Part shown: in pieces, positions 37,472 through 45,695 of the stretch
Position numbering within the stretch: the stretch's first letter is position 1
Layout of the letters: each line of letters opens with the position of its first letter
DNA from: Mucisphaera sp965279675
Lineage (GTDB): Bacteria; Planctomycetota; Phycisphaerae; Phycisphaerales; Phycisphaeraceae
DNA: 64,000 nucleotides
Reading direction: 5' to 3'
Assembly (NCBI RefSeq): GCF_965279675.1
Contig: NZ_CBDIIJ010000002.1
Location: 2,480,001 to 2,544,000, forward strand
Translations under genes and position numbers: made by a program
The notes under the pieces: generated by a model
Told to the model about the DNA's origin: nothing
The model's database searches: none
Seen by the model: the letters and a program-made list of their open reading frames with translations, nothing else

Positions 37472-38326
37472 CTACTTTCGTAAGTTTGCAAATGGTCTCT
37501 CGCCGTGTTCATTCTTGAAAGATCCGATCAGATCTGTTTCAAAATGGTCAGGATCGTCGGGCTCCGTAGTCTGCCACTGGACTAAGAGCATCGAGGCATG
37601 TCGCAGCTGCCATATGTAACGTCCTCCCCAGTGTGCTGATGGCATGCCCGCTCCGTGATTCATGTATTGACGTAGGCGTTGCTGTAATCCGCTCTTACCC
37701 CCTGCCTTGCCTATGTAAAGCACATGGGCTTCACTTATCCAGTTAGCTCTGAGAACAGTAGAAGCTACTGATGGATTCTTACCTTTGAGGTCACCCGCTG
37801 TGCTCTGACTCAAGAATTCTGGCTCAAACTCATTGGGCTTTCGAATCAGGTATACGCCACGATCTTTGGGAACTTGAGAGCAGTTCAGTGCTGTAAGTTC
37901 GGCTATGGTCACGGGCAGGCTGAAAGAGCGAAGATTCAAACTATCAACATGGCCGTCAGAAAAATCTTCCAGTACGACCTTGTAGATCAATTGCGTAATT
38001 CTCTGAGATTCAAGTATTGGCGAAGAACATTGGTATTGCGTTGAATCTTTATTCACCACTGCTTCGATAGCGTTCAATCTATTACTAGATGCTGAAAATC
38101 GAACCTGGTAAATGCAATGGCCCGTCCAGCTGCGGTGACAGTGAAGGGTCAGTGCCTCTTCTTCATAAAAACAGAACCAGCGATCATCCATCGAGTCCGG
38201 AATGACACCTTGTCGGATAATCGAGGCTTGCACCGGATCAAACTGGCAAGACAGCTTGATCCGCATCGACTCCGACGGCATGGGCAATGTCTGCCAATCA
38301 GATGGCCCTGCATGATGATGTGACAT
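37472..38326 (-). CDS. GIY-YIG nuclease-domain protein, low-GC gene
   Basis: This 284-residue protein ends in a GIY-YIG domain: RGVYLI, then VLYIGKAGGKSGLQQRLRQY and GRYIWQLRH, matching GVY-x(n)-YIG and the conserved Arg. The N-terminal half contains DDRWFCFYEEEALTLHCHRSWTG-type sequence, a domain I have seen alone in unrelated bacteria but cannot name. The gene is visibly richer in A and T than its neighbours and has ordinary codon choice rather than the strand-biased style around it, suggesting transfer. It could be a nuclease of a mobile or defence function; this is not shown. Confidence 0.75.
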   Translation of the reverse strand: MSHHHAGPSDWQTLPMPSESMRIKLSCQFDPVQASIIRQGVIPDSMDDRWFCFYEEEALTLHCHRSWTGHCIYQVRFSASSNRLNAIEAVVNKDSTQYQCSSPILESQRITQLIYKVVLEDFSDGHVDSLNLRSFSLPVTIAELTALNCSQVPKDRGVYLIRKPNEFEPEFLSQSTAGDLKGKNPSVASTVLRANWISEAHVLYIGKAGGKSGLQQRLRQYMNHGAGMPSAHWGGRYIWQLRHASMLLVQWQTTEPDDPDHFETDLIGSFKNEHGERPFANLRK

Positions 38327-38352
38327 GGCCTTTGTCTACACGATTATGTGCC

Positions 38353-38387
38353 ATAAAAAAACACCCCCGACCAACGGCCGGGGGTGT
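38353..38387 (-). terminator. Rho-independent terminator of rpsD
   Basis: On the minus strand the arms ACACCCCCG and CGGGGGTGT (9 base pairs, 9-base loop) are followed by a run of seven T. It lies 33 bases after the rpsD stop and is in the right direction for that gene. It also separates rpsD from the GIY-YIG gene. Confidence 0.9.
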
Positions 38388-38419
38388 CATCAAAAACTGA
38401 GTGATCTAAGCAAGGGGGC

Positions 38420-39043
38420 TTAACGATAGAACTCGATGATCAGGTTCATGTTCACTTCGAACGGCACCTGGTCGGGCGTCGGGATCGAGAGGATCTTCGC
38501 CGTCAGCGTCGACGGGTCGAACGACAGCCAGCCCGGGACTTCGTGGCCCGGCAGCGACTCGAGGTTCTCGCGGACCAGGTCTTCCGAGGTCCGCTTGGAG
38601 TTCTCGCGCTTCCGGCGGATCAGGGTGATCTCATCACCCACACGCACCTGGAAGGAAGGCCGGTCGGTCTTGCGGCCGTTGATCGCGACGTGGCCGTGAG
38701 CCACGAGCTGGCGAGCCGCCCAGATCGAGCGAGCCCAGCCCAGACGGCGGATCACGTTGTCCAGCCGCTGCTCGAGCAGCGAGAGGAGCACGTCGCCGGT
38801 GTTACCCTTGGTCCGGGTGGCCTTGCCCATGTAGAGCCGGAACTGCTTCTCGAGCACGTTGTAGTGGTAACGCAGCTTCTGCTTCTCGTTGAGGCGGACG
38901 CCGTAGTCACGCAGACGCCGGCCGCGGAAGCCGTGCATGCCCGGCGGGTTCAGCTGACGCTTGGTGGTGTGCTTGGGGAGGTCGGCGATGGGGACGCCAA
39001 CACGGCGGGAGAGCTTGACCTTGGGGCCGGTGTAGTTGGCCAT
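38420..39043 (-). CDS. rpsD: Small ribosomal subunit protein uS4
   Basis: S4 starts assembly of the 30S subunit by binding 16S rRNA. The 207 residues include GPKVKLSRRVGVPIADLPKH, RLRDYGVRLNEKQKLRYHY, the S4 RNA-binding domain RLDNVIRRLGWARSIWAARQ and LVAHGHVAINGRK. The N-terminal zinc cysteines of some S4 proteins are absent. The gene stands alone, not in an alpha operon with rpsM, rpsK and rpoA, and has its own terminator. Codon use is less strand-biased, as expected for a highly expressed gene. Confidence 0.97.
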   Translation of the reverse strand: MANYTGPKVKLSRRVGVPIADLPKHTTKRQLNPPGMHGFRGRRLRDYGVRLNEKQKLRYHYNVLEKQFRLYMGKATRTKGNTGDVLLSLLEQRLDNVIRRLGWARSIWAARQLVAHGHVAINGRKTDRPSFQVRVGDEITLIRRKRENSKRTSEDLVRENLESLPGHEVPGWLSFDPSTLTAKILSIPTPDQVPFEVNMNLIIEFYR

Positions 39044-39349
39044 ATCTTGTTCCCGAGACCTTGTTGAGGCGTGCGGGCTCCGTCTGGGGCTCGGCCGTGG
39101 CTACGGCGTCGCGACGCTGGGATTCGCTGGACCCCTTGCCCAGCGAGCCTCGTATTAAACCTGAATCCGGCCATGGGGTCAAAGCTGTCAGACGCGAGAC
39201 GGGCTGCGACTGGGATCCTTCGATTCGATCAAAGTCAGAACATTTCTCAGATTCTTCAGGCGTCAAAACCGGTTTAATCGCAAGGTTACGGGCGTGTTTC
39301 AGGCCGGTTTGGCTCAAAACGGGTCGTTATCGGACCGAATCTGATCCCT
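39044..39349. other. Leader and promoter region of rpsD, upstream of a divergent lipoprotein gene
   Basis: This 306-base gap holds the rpsD leader on the minus strand. An AT-richer patch at about 39230-39290 contains on the minus strand a TTGACG followed 17 bases later by a weak ATGTTC, a possible promoter. A long leader is compatible with S4 autoregulation, but no known S4-binding RNA structure can be confirmed by eye. It lies within the zone where the strand composition reverses. Confidence 0.4.
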
Positions 39350-39775
39350 ATGAGCCATTCCCGAGATCGTTCGATGCCGTCGAAGCCGGTTGCGGCCCTG
39401 CTGCTGGGATTTGTGACCGCCGGCCTGCTCGGTTGTGCGCAGGACCCGGCCCCGGTCGAGGCCCTGAGCCGGCCGCTGGCCAGCAACGCGACCGAGACCG
39501 GCGAGGTCTTCGCCAACCGGCTGGACGACGGGCCATCGGCCGAGGCCAACCCTGGGCCTTCCTGGACGGTGCTGACCCTCGAGCAGCGGCAACGCCGGAG
39601 CGTCGTCTTCGATCCGCAGACCGGCTTCCTCGCCACCCGATACACCACCGAGCAGACGGCCCGGGAGGACCCGTGGCTGGCGGCTCCGATCACCATCCCG
39701 GACACTCAGAGCCGCCAATACCGTCAGGACCGCTGGCGACATGGCGGCCACGAGGGCGATCCGTCGGCAGATTGA
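39350..39775 (+). CDS. Small putative lipoprotein
   Basis: This frame of up to 141 residues has a lipoprotein-type N-terminus: from the second ATG (39374) it reads MPSKPVAALLLGFVTAGLLG followed by cysteine, a good signal and lipobox. The mature part is polar with no recognised domain (WTVLTLEQRQRRSVVFDP). The start at 39374 gives a better signal peptide than the ATG at 39350. It lies 47 bases before prc. Function unknown. Confidence 0.62.
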   Translation: MSHSRDRSMPSKPVAALLLGFVTAGLLGCAQDPAPVEALSRPLASNATETGEVFANRLDDGPSAEANPGPSWTVLTLEQRQRRSVVFDPQTGFLATRYTTEQTAREDPWLAAPITIPDTQSRQYRQDRWRHGGHEGDPSAD

Positions 39776-39822
39776 TCTGGTTCGAAGCTGGTTTGGTGCA
39801 CCGTCCGGCTTAGAATCTGGGC

Positions 39823-41376
39823 ATGGCACTACTCAACTCAGTGGAAGAGGTCTCGCCCCGCCGTCGGCTGTTCGGGAACCTCGCACTCGTCTGCTGCTTC
39901 GCGGCGTTGATCCTGCTCACGCTGATGAGCACGCTGGCCCGGTCCACGACCGGCGACCAGCTCAGCCTGCTGGTTGATGTCCGGCACTGGATTCTCAGCA
40001 GCTATGTCGAGGAGATCGAGGGGCAGGAGCTGACGGAGGCGGCAATCGCCGGGATGGTCGAGTCGCTGGACGACCCGTACACCAGCTACTTCCCGGAAGA
40101 GGAATACAACAGTTTCAGCGAGTCGATCGAGGGCCAGTTCTCCGGGATCGGCGCCGAGGTTGACCTGAAGGAGGATCGGCTGCGGATCGTGAGCCCGCTG
40201 GAAGGCTCGCCGGCCTGGGAAGCCGGGGTGCTCGCCGGCGACATCGTGCTTGAGATCGACGGGACTTCGACCGAGGGCCTGAGTCTGCGTGAGTGCATCG
40301 GCCTGCTCAAGGGTCTGGCTGGGACCGATGTGACGATCAAGGTCCGGCACCTGTCGGGCGAGGAGGCGGAGATCACGATCACGCGGGATGTCATCAAGGT
40401 CGCGACGGTCCGGGGGATCGATCGGGATGAGAACCTGCAGGAGCGCTTCTGGATCGATAGCGACCGGAAGATCGCCTACATCCGGCTGACGCAGTTCGGC
40501 CAGCGGTCGAACGAGGAGTTCGTCGAGACGCTGACGGATCTCGAGGCGCAGGGCATCCAGGGGTTGATCCTCGATCTGCGGTTCAACCTCGGCGGGTTGC
40601 TGACGGCTGCGCAGTCGATTTCGGATCTGTTCCTGACCGGCGGGCAGACAATCGTGTCGGTGCGGGCCCGTGCCGGGCAGGAGCAGTCGTTTTCTTCGAC
40701 GGATGACACGCTGCTGCCGGACATCCCGGTGGTGGTGCTGATCAATGATGTGAGTGCTTCGGCATCGGAGATTGTCGCGGGGGCGCTGAAAGACAACGGC
40801 CGGGCTCATCTGGTCGGTGTGCGGACGTTCGGCAAGGGCTCGGTGCAGCAGGTGCGCGAGCTGGATGGCGGGCGTTCGGCGCTCAAGCTGACGACGGCTT
40901 ACTACTACATTCCTTCGGGCCGAAAGATTCACCGGATCGAGGACGCGGATACGTGGGGTGTCGATCCGTCGCAGGGTAGTTGGGTGTCGATGACGCCCGA
41001 TGAGGTGCGGGCGATGATCAACGTGCGTCGTGAGGCGGCGATCCTTCGGGAAGAGGGTTCTTCGATGGCGCGGGACAGCTACACGCCGGAGCAGGTTGAG
41101 GAAGAATTGAAAGACAAGCAGCTGGCGGCGGGGCTGGCCTCGCTGCTGGGCTACAAGGAGACCGGGGCCTGGCCGTCGGTGGGGATTGACAACGAGGGGG
41201 CGGTGATCGCGATGCTCCGGCGGACGAATCTGGAGCGTCGGCGTGATCTGCTGCGGGAGACGTTGGAGCAGATCGAGGAGCAGCTGGAGGCGTTGGACAA
41301 CCCGACGGAGGCGGCGTCGCTGGATGCGGAGGAGGCGGGTCTGTCGGAAGAGCTTACCGAGCCGGCGACGCCTTGA
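39823..41376 (+). CDS. C-terminal processing peptidase (S41 family, Prc/CtpA)
   Basis: This 517-residue membrane-anchored protease has an N-terminal transmembrane segment (about 17-38), a PDZ domain (FSGIGAEVDLKEDRLRIVSP, GVLAGDIVLEIDGTS) and an S41 catalytic core. The serine lies in NDVSASASEIVAGAL and the lysine in GVRTFGKGSVQQVRE. The C-terminal 130 residues are helical and acidic. Such enzymes trim or degrade envelope proteins by their C-termini. The stop overlaps the tsaD start. Confidence 0.93.
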   Translation: MALLNSVEEVSPRRRLFGNLALVCCFAALILLTLMSTLARSTTGDQLSLLVDVRHWILSSYVEEIEGQELTEAAIAGMVESLDDPYTSYFPEEEYNSFSESIEGQFSGIGAEVDLKEDRLRIVSPLEGSPAWEAGVLAGDIVLEIDGTSTEGLSLRECIGLLKGLAGTDVTIKVRHLSGEEAEITITRDVIKVATVRGIDRDENLQERFWIDSDRKIAYIRLTQFGQRSNEEFVETLTDLEAQGIQGLILDLRFNLGGLLTAAQSISDLFLTGGQTIVSVRARAGQEQSFSSTDDTLLPDIPVVVLINDVSASASEIVAGALKDNGRAHLVGVRTFGKGSVQQVRELDGGRSALKLTTAYYYIPSGRKIHRIEDADTWGVDPSQGSWVSMTPDEVRAMINVRREAAILREEGSSMARDSYTPEQVEEELKDKQLAAGLASLLGYKETGAWPSVGIDNEGAVIAMLRRTNLERRRDLLRETLEQIEEQLEALDNPTEAASLDAEEAGLSEELTEPATP

Positions 41377-42440
41377 GCCTGATCCTCGGACTGGAAACGA
41401 GCTGCGACGAGACCTCGGCAGCGGTGGTGCTTGATGGGCGTGAGGTGCTCGGGCACGTCGTGGCTTCGCAGCACGAGCTTCACGCGGAGTTTGGGGGTGT
41501 GGTGCCGGAGGTGGCGAGCCGGGCTCATCTGGAGCGGCTGCGGCCGGTGTTGTTGCAGACGCTGGATGAGGCGGGGCTTGATCTGTCGGCGATCGATGGG
41601 GTGGCGGTGGGGAATCGTCCGGGGTTGATCGGATCGCTGCTGGTGGGGGTCTCGGCGGCGCAGGCGTTGTCTTGGTCGGTGGGGGTGCCGTTGATCGCGA
41701 TCGATCATGTGCGGGCTCATCTTTATGCGGGGTATCTCGGGCAGTCGGAAAAGATGGGTGATGAGCCGGCCGGGCTTGGGCTGGTTGTGTCGGGCGGGCA
41801 CACGCAGATTTACAGGATGGAGGCGGGTGAGGCGGGGCGGTCAGCGATGGGGGCGGCGGTGATTGGGCGGACGATCGATGACGCGGTGGGCGAGGCGTTC
41901 GATAAAGCGGCGGTGATTCTGGGGCTGGGTTTTCCGGGTGGTCCGGCGGTGGAGCGTTGTGCGGCGGCGGGGGATGCGGAGGCGTGTGATTTTCCGGTGT
42001 CGATGCTCTCGAAGGAGAGCCTGGATTTTTCGTTCAGCGGATTGAAGACGGCGCTGCTGTATCGGGTTCGGGGACGGCCGAAGACGGTGGCTGGCAAGCC
42101 GGTGTTCGAGCGTGAGGCGGGGGATCTGGCGGAGGCCGAGCGGGCGGATCTGGCGGCGGGTTTTCAGCGGGCGGCGGTGGCGGCGGTGGTGAAGAAGCTG
42201 GATCGGGCGGCGGAGCGGGTGGCTGAGGTCGGCCGGCTGGTGGTGGGTGGTGGGGTGACGGCGAATCGGTCGCTGCGGTCGGCGCTGGCGGGCTGGGCGG
42301 AGAGGCGTGGGGCGCGGCTGGTGATTCCGGAGATGGCTTATTGCGTGGACAACGCGGCGATGATCGCGGGGCTGGCGGCGCATCGGCTGGCGGCGGGGGA
42401 GGTGGATGGGTTAGGGATTGGGGCGGTTAGTACGAGTTAG
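41373..42440 (+). CDS. tsaD: tRNA threonylcarbamoyladenosine biosynthesis protein TsaD
   Basis: TsaD transfers threonylcarbamoyl to A37 of tRNAs that read ANN codons. The 355-residue ASKHA protein begins SLILGLETSCDETSAAVV, then EFGGVVPEVASRAHLE, and has the metal-binding HVRAH (HxxxH). The start is TTG and overlaps the prc stop by four bases (TTGA), giving coupled translation. The C-terminal part contains VVGGGVTANRSLR. Confidence is high. Confidence 0.94.
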   Translation: MSLILGLETSCDETSAAVVLDGREVLGHVVASQHELHAEFGGVVPEVASRAHLERLRPVLLQTLDEAGLDLSAIDGVAVGNRPGLIGSLLVGVSAAQALSWSVGVPLIAIDHVRAHLYAGYLGQSEKMGDEPAGLGLVVSGGHTQIYRMEAGEAGRSAMGAAVIGRTIDDAVGEAFDKAAVILGLGFPGGPAVERCAAAGDAEACDFPVSMLSKESLDFSFSGLKTALLYRVRGRPKTVAGKPVFEREAGDLAEAERADLAAGFQRAAVAAVVKKLDRAAERVAEVGRLVVGGGVTANRSLRSALAGWAERRGARLVIPEMAYCVDNAAMIAGLAAHRLAAGEVDGLGIGAVSTS

Positions 42441-42461
42441 GGGTTGGTGTGTTTTATGCAT

Positions 42462-42520
42462 CACGACTTGTCCTTCGGACAAAGTCGTGTCACCCGGGCG
42501 GGACTAGGTGTGGCACCCGG
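42462..42520 (+). repeat. A-family hairpin, copy 1, with GTGGCACCCGG tail
   Basis: CACGACTTGTCC and GGACAAAGTCGTG flank a TTC loop at 42462-42489, with one bulged A. TCACCCGGG follows, and a separate GTGGCACCCGG lies at 42510-42520. It sits between the convergent tsaD and lepB genes. Copies occur at 45535 and 54885 in the same direction. Confidence 0.75.
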
Positions 42521-42535
42521 CATGATCGTTAAGGG

Positions 42536-44092
42536 TCAGTGGATCATGCGGAGGTCGCCGAAGTTGGGGGCGCTCATGTACCAGGGGGCCTGGGCGTAGA
42601 GGGGGAAGTAGGCGGGGAAGTAGACGAAGAAGGCTTTGCCGATGAGGAGTTTTCGGGGGACGATGCCGCGGCCGTCGCGGCCTTGGGGGAAGTAGTTTTG
42701 CTGGACCCAGGGGTCGATCTGTGTCCAGTAGCGGCCGTCGGCGGATCGGGGGCTGTTGTCGCCGACGGTGAAGAATTCGTCGTCGTTGATGGTGAGGGGT
42801 GTGCCCTGGGTGTTGTTGCCGATGCGGACGATGCCGGCGGTGGCGTGTCCGGTGCCGCGTCCGGCGTTGGCGTAGTAGAGGTCGCGGTCGAGTTCGATCT
42901 TGTGGATGAGGGCGGAGCCGCCTGCGATGCCCAGGCCGATCTGCGGGAGCTCGGGCGGGGCCCCGCGGTCGATGATGGTCTGGAGGGGGAGATCGAAGGA
43001 CCAGTTGAGGATCTGGTCGCCGTCCTGCCAGACGATGACCTGCTGGTCGACGACCCACCATTCGAGGTGTGTGTGTTGTTTGGCGGGGAGGGGTGGGATC
43101 TGTCCGCGGTTGAGGAGCCGCTGGGTGGCGTCGGTGCGGTCGGGGGCTTCGAGGAGGACGGAGCCGTCGGAGGTGATGGTGAGTCGGAGTCGCTCGACGG
43201 GGGTGTGGGGGTCGTTGAGTCGGGCGGTGGTTTCGAACCAGAGGGTCTGGGCGTCGGATTGGGGGGTGATGTCGATGGCGAGGCGGATGTCCTCGATCTG
43301 TTCTTCGGTGGTTTCGGGCGAGAACTGGTTGTAGGCGTAGCGGGCGCCGTAGCGGTCGAGGTTGGCGGTTTCGAAGTCGAACCGGAGCTCACCCTGGTCG
43401 GCGGTGAGTTGGTAGGAGCGTCGGTTTTCGATGTTCCAGCCGGATGGGTTGGTGGGTCGCCAGGGGTTGTTCCATGCGGGGACGCCTGGGCCGCGGCGGG
43501 CGCGTGAGCCCTCGTCGAGGGGGATGTACTGTGAGTGGTAGATGGGCTGCCAGACGGCTCGCTGGACTTTGGGGCGTTGGGCTTTGCGGGCGATGCGCCA
43601 GTCGGCGTCGGCGGTGGCGGTCAGGGGTCGGGTGTAGATGTTGCCGTCGAGGATGGCGAGTTGTTCGTTGGGGAGGCCGACGAGTCGTTTGATGAAGTTG
43701 GTTTTTGGGTCTTTGGGGTCTTTGAAGACGACGACGTCCCAGCGTTTGGGGTCGGTGAATTCATAGATGTATTTGAGGACGAGGATGCGGTCGCCTGGGG
43801 AGACGCGGGCGTTGTCGAGTCGTGTGGCGGCGCCGGTCATGGGGTCGAGGGCACCGACCTGTCGGGCTCTTTCCATCATCTGGGGGAGCTCGGGGAGGTC
43901 GACCTGGTACTGGTAGCCGGACTGCTCGGAGGTGAGGCGGATGTGCTGGCCGAGGAGGGTGGGGGCCATGGATCCGGTGGGGATGACGAAGGCCTCGACG
44001 ACGTAGGCCCGGAAGACGAAGGCCAGGACGAAGGCGATGACCAGTGATTCGAGCGTTTCCTTGACGGATTCCTCGGTGGTTTTCTGCGTCAT
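42536..44092 (-). CDS. lepB: Signal peptidase I with a large lectin-like insertion
   Basis: This membrane protease removes signal peptides. I place the start at the ATG at 44092 (518 residues), with GGAG 11 bases upstream. One transmembrane helix (about 15-33) precedes the catalytic Ser41 in IPTGSMAPTLLG; the catalytic Lys135 lies in NFIKRLVGLPNEQ. The late signature GDNSPRSADGRYW is at about 445-456. Between the Lys box and that signature about 280 residues are inserted, with beta-rich sequence such as HLEWWVVDQQVIVWQDGDQI and SALIHKIELDRDLYY that resembles a LamG/concanavalin-like sandwich. Confidence 0.9.
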   Translation of the reverse strand: MTQKTTEESVKETLESLVIAFVLAFVFRAYVVEAFVIPTGSMAPTLLGQHIRLTSEQSGYQYQVDLPELPQMMERARQVGALDPMTGAATRLDNARVSPGDRILVLKYIYEFTDPKRWDVVVFKDPKDPKTNFIKRLVGLPNEQLAILDGNIYTRPLTATADADWRIARKAQRPKVQRAVWQPIYHSQYIPLDEGSRARRGPGVPAWNNPWRPTNPSGWNIENRRSYQLTADQGELRFDFETANLDRYGARYAYNQFSPETTEEQIEDIRLAIDITPQSDAQTLWFETTARLNDPHTPVERLRLTITSDGSVLLEAPDRTDATQRLLNRGQIPPLPAKQHTHLEWWVVDQQVIVWQDGDQILNWSFDLPLQTIIDRGAPPELPQIGLGIAGGSALIHKIELDRDLYYANAGRGTGHATAGIVRIGNNTQGTPLTINDDEFFTVGDNSPRSADGRYWTQIDPWVQQNYFPQGRDGRGIVPRKLLIGKAFFVYFPAYFPLYAQAPWYMSAPNFGDLRMIH

Positions 44093-44178
44093 TTGCTCGG
44101 TCACTCCGGTGGGCCTACCTTTTGTGGTTGATCGGCAGGGATGCCGAGCTATCACTTTAGCCCGAAGCGGAGCCTCTT

Positions 44179-45495
44179 GTGAGCGCCCAGTTCTTCATCA
44201 GCCTGTTGGTCATCGCGGTTTCGCTGCCGACGATCCAGTTGACGTGTGCGTATCTGATCATGCTGGAGCGGAAGGTGGCTGCTTATGTGCAGGATCGTTA
44301 CGGGCCGAACCGGACGAATTTTTCGTTCGGGCTGAACGACATCTGGAAGATGGTGGGGCTGGGCTGGTTGTTTGATGCGAAGAACAAGATGCTGGGGCTG
44401 GGGCAGGCGCTGGCGGACGGGTTGAAGCTGCTGGTGAAGGAGGATTACACCCCGCCTCACGTGGAGAAGGGGCTGTTTTATCTGGCACCGATGCTGGTGG
44501 TGGTGCCGGCGCTGCTGGGGGCGGCGGTGATTCCCTGGGGTGGGGTGTGGGAGTTCCCGGGGATCGGGAGTGAGGGGAACTGGTGGGTGGAGCCGGGGCT
44601 GAGTTTTGTGACGGTGTTCCCGACGGACCTGGGGGTGATTTTCCTGCTGGCGATTTCGTCGCTGGGCGTCTACGGGGTGGTGCTGGGGGCGTATGCGTCG
44701 AACAACAAGTACTCGTTTCTGGGTGGGCTGCGGGCGACGGCGCAGATGCTTAGTTACGAGATTCCGCTGGCGATCGCGGTGCTGGTGATGATCATCACGT
44801 TCCAGACGGCGTCGACGACGGAGATGACGCTATTGCAGGCGGATGGGGCGTGGGGGATTTTTGCTCACCCGCTTCTGGCGATCATTTTCTTTACGTGCGG
44901 TCTGGCGGAGTGCAACCGGGCGCCGTTCGATCTGGCGGAGGCGGAGCAGGAGCTGGTGGGCGGGTTCCACACGGAGTACAGCTCGCTGAAGTGGGCGCTG
45001 TTTTTCCTGGCGGAGTACATGCACATGATCACGTCGTGTGCGTTCTTTGCGTTGCTGTTCCTGGGCGGTGGGGATCTGCTGCCTTTTGTGAACCTCATCC
45101 CGCAGGTGAATGACGGGACGTTCTTCGGGCTGTTCGCGGAGGGGTCGCTGATTGGCGGGGTGCTGCTGGTGGGGATGCAGGCGACGATTTATGCGGTGAA
45201 GGTGATCTTCCTTCTCTGGCTGATGATGATGGTTCGGTGGACGCTGCCGCGCTTCCGTTTTGATCAGCTGATGAAGCTGGCGTGGCGGGGGATGATTCCG
45301 TTGACGCTTTTGATGTTGCTGGTGGTGACGATCATGGTTGCGTTGGGTGTGACGCAGTGGTGGGCGTTCCTGCTGATGAACTTTGCGGCTTACTTCGGCA
45401 GTCGTTATCTGGCGAAGCTGATGCCGGCGGACCCGCCTGTGAATCGTCGGATTGCGTTGGAGGGGTCGCGGTTTTCGGGAGTGGCGGGGGAGTGA
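44179..45495 (+). CDS. nuoH: NADH-quinone oxidoreductase subunit H
   Basis: NuoH is the membrane subunit that joins the quinone site to the proton-pumping arm of complex I. The 438-residue protein has multiple transmembrane helices, LMLERKVAAYVQDRYGPNR-type sequence, the charged loop AECNRAPFDLAEAEQELVGGF and VRWTLPRFRFDQLM. The start codon is GTG. It stands alone: no nuoG, nuoI or nuoJ follows, and the nuoDEF cluster lies 9 kb away on the other strand. Confidence 0.95.
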   Translation: MSAQFFISLLVIAVSLPTIQLTCAYLIMLERKVAAYVQDRYGPNRTNFSFGLNDIWKMVGLGWLFDAKNKMLGLGQALADGLKLLVKEDYTPPHVEKGLFYLAPMLVVVPALLGAAVIPWGGVWEFPGIGSEGNWWVEPGLSFVTVFPTDLGVIFLLAISSLGVYGVVLGAYASNNKYSFLGGLRATAQMLSYEIPLAIAVLVMIITFQTASTTEMTLLQADGAWGIFAHPLLAIIFFTCGLAECNRAPFDLAEAEQELVGGFHTEYSSLKWALFFLAEYMHMITSCAFFALLFLGGGDLLPFVNLIPQVNDGTFFGLFAEGSLIGGVLLVGMQATIYAVKVIFLLWLMMMVRWTLPRFRFDQLMKLAWRGMIPLTLLMLLVVTIMVALGVTQWWAFLLMNFAAYFGSRYLAKLMPADPPVNRRIALEGSRFSGVAGE

Positions 45496-45534
45496 GGGTG
45501 TGGGTGTAGGGCGGGGAGGTGATGGGTGGTTGGT

Positions 45535-45569
45535 CACGACTTGTCCTTCGGACAAAGTCGTGGCACCCG
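45535..45569 (+). repeat. A-family hairpin, copy 2, with GTGGCACCCG tail
   Basis: The same 28-base hairpin as copy 1 occurs at 45535-45562, followed directly by GCACCCG so that the tail reads GTGGCACCCG. It lies between the convergent nuoH and acetyltransferase genes. Confidence 0.75.
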
Positions 45570-45596
45570 AGCGTGATGTCTGGGGATTTGTGGTCG

Positions 45597-45630
45597 CCAG
45601 GGCTTTGGCTGGAAAACCCTGGTACCGGGC
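45597..45630 (+). repeat. B-like hairpin with altered outer stem
   Basis: CCAGGG and CCCTGG pair around CTTTGGCTGGAAAA, followed by TACCGGGC. The layout follows the B family at 55653 and 56258, where the outer stem is CACGG/CCGTG and the tail is GCACCCG. If homologous, both sides of the stem changed together. Confidence 0.5.
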
Positions 45631-45637
45631 ATCAGGA

Positions 45638-45662
45638 CCTCGGTCGCGTCGCGACCGGGCTC
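45638..45662 (+). repeat. D-family hairpin, T-A version, copy 1
   Basis: CGGTCGCG and CGCGACCG around a single T form a perfect 8-base-pair stem at 45641-45657, followed by GGCTC. An identical core occurs at 48329-48345; inverted copies lie at 29567 and 30333. Confidence 0.7.
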
Positions 45663-45695
45663 TGGGGGGCAGTTGTTTGCGGGTGGGGCTTGGGG

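Noticed and set aside
37735..37743. TTATCCAGT as a DnaA box near the composition switch
   Set aside because: It has two mismatches to the consensus and lies inside the coding, AT-richer GIY-YIG gene, where such matches are expected by chance.
42462..42489. A-family hairpin as a simple Rho-independent terminator
   Set aside because: No T tract follows on either strand and copies occur in non-terminal positions, so it is listed as a repeat; a terminator side-function is not excluded.
42539..43507. 322-codon plus-strand frame opposite lepB
   Set aside because: It is a Gly/Val/Asp-rich shadow caused by the G-rich strand; the minus-strand lepB has catalytic motifs.
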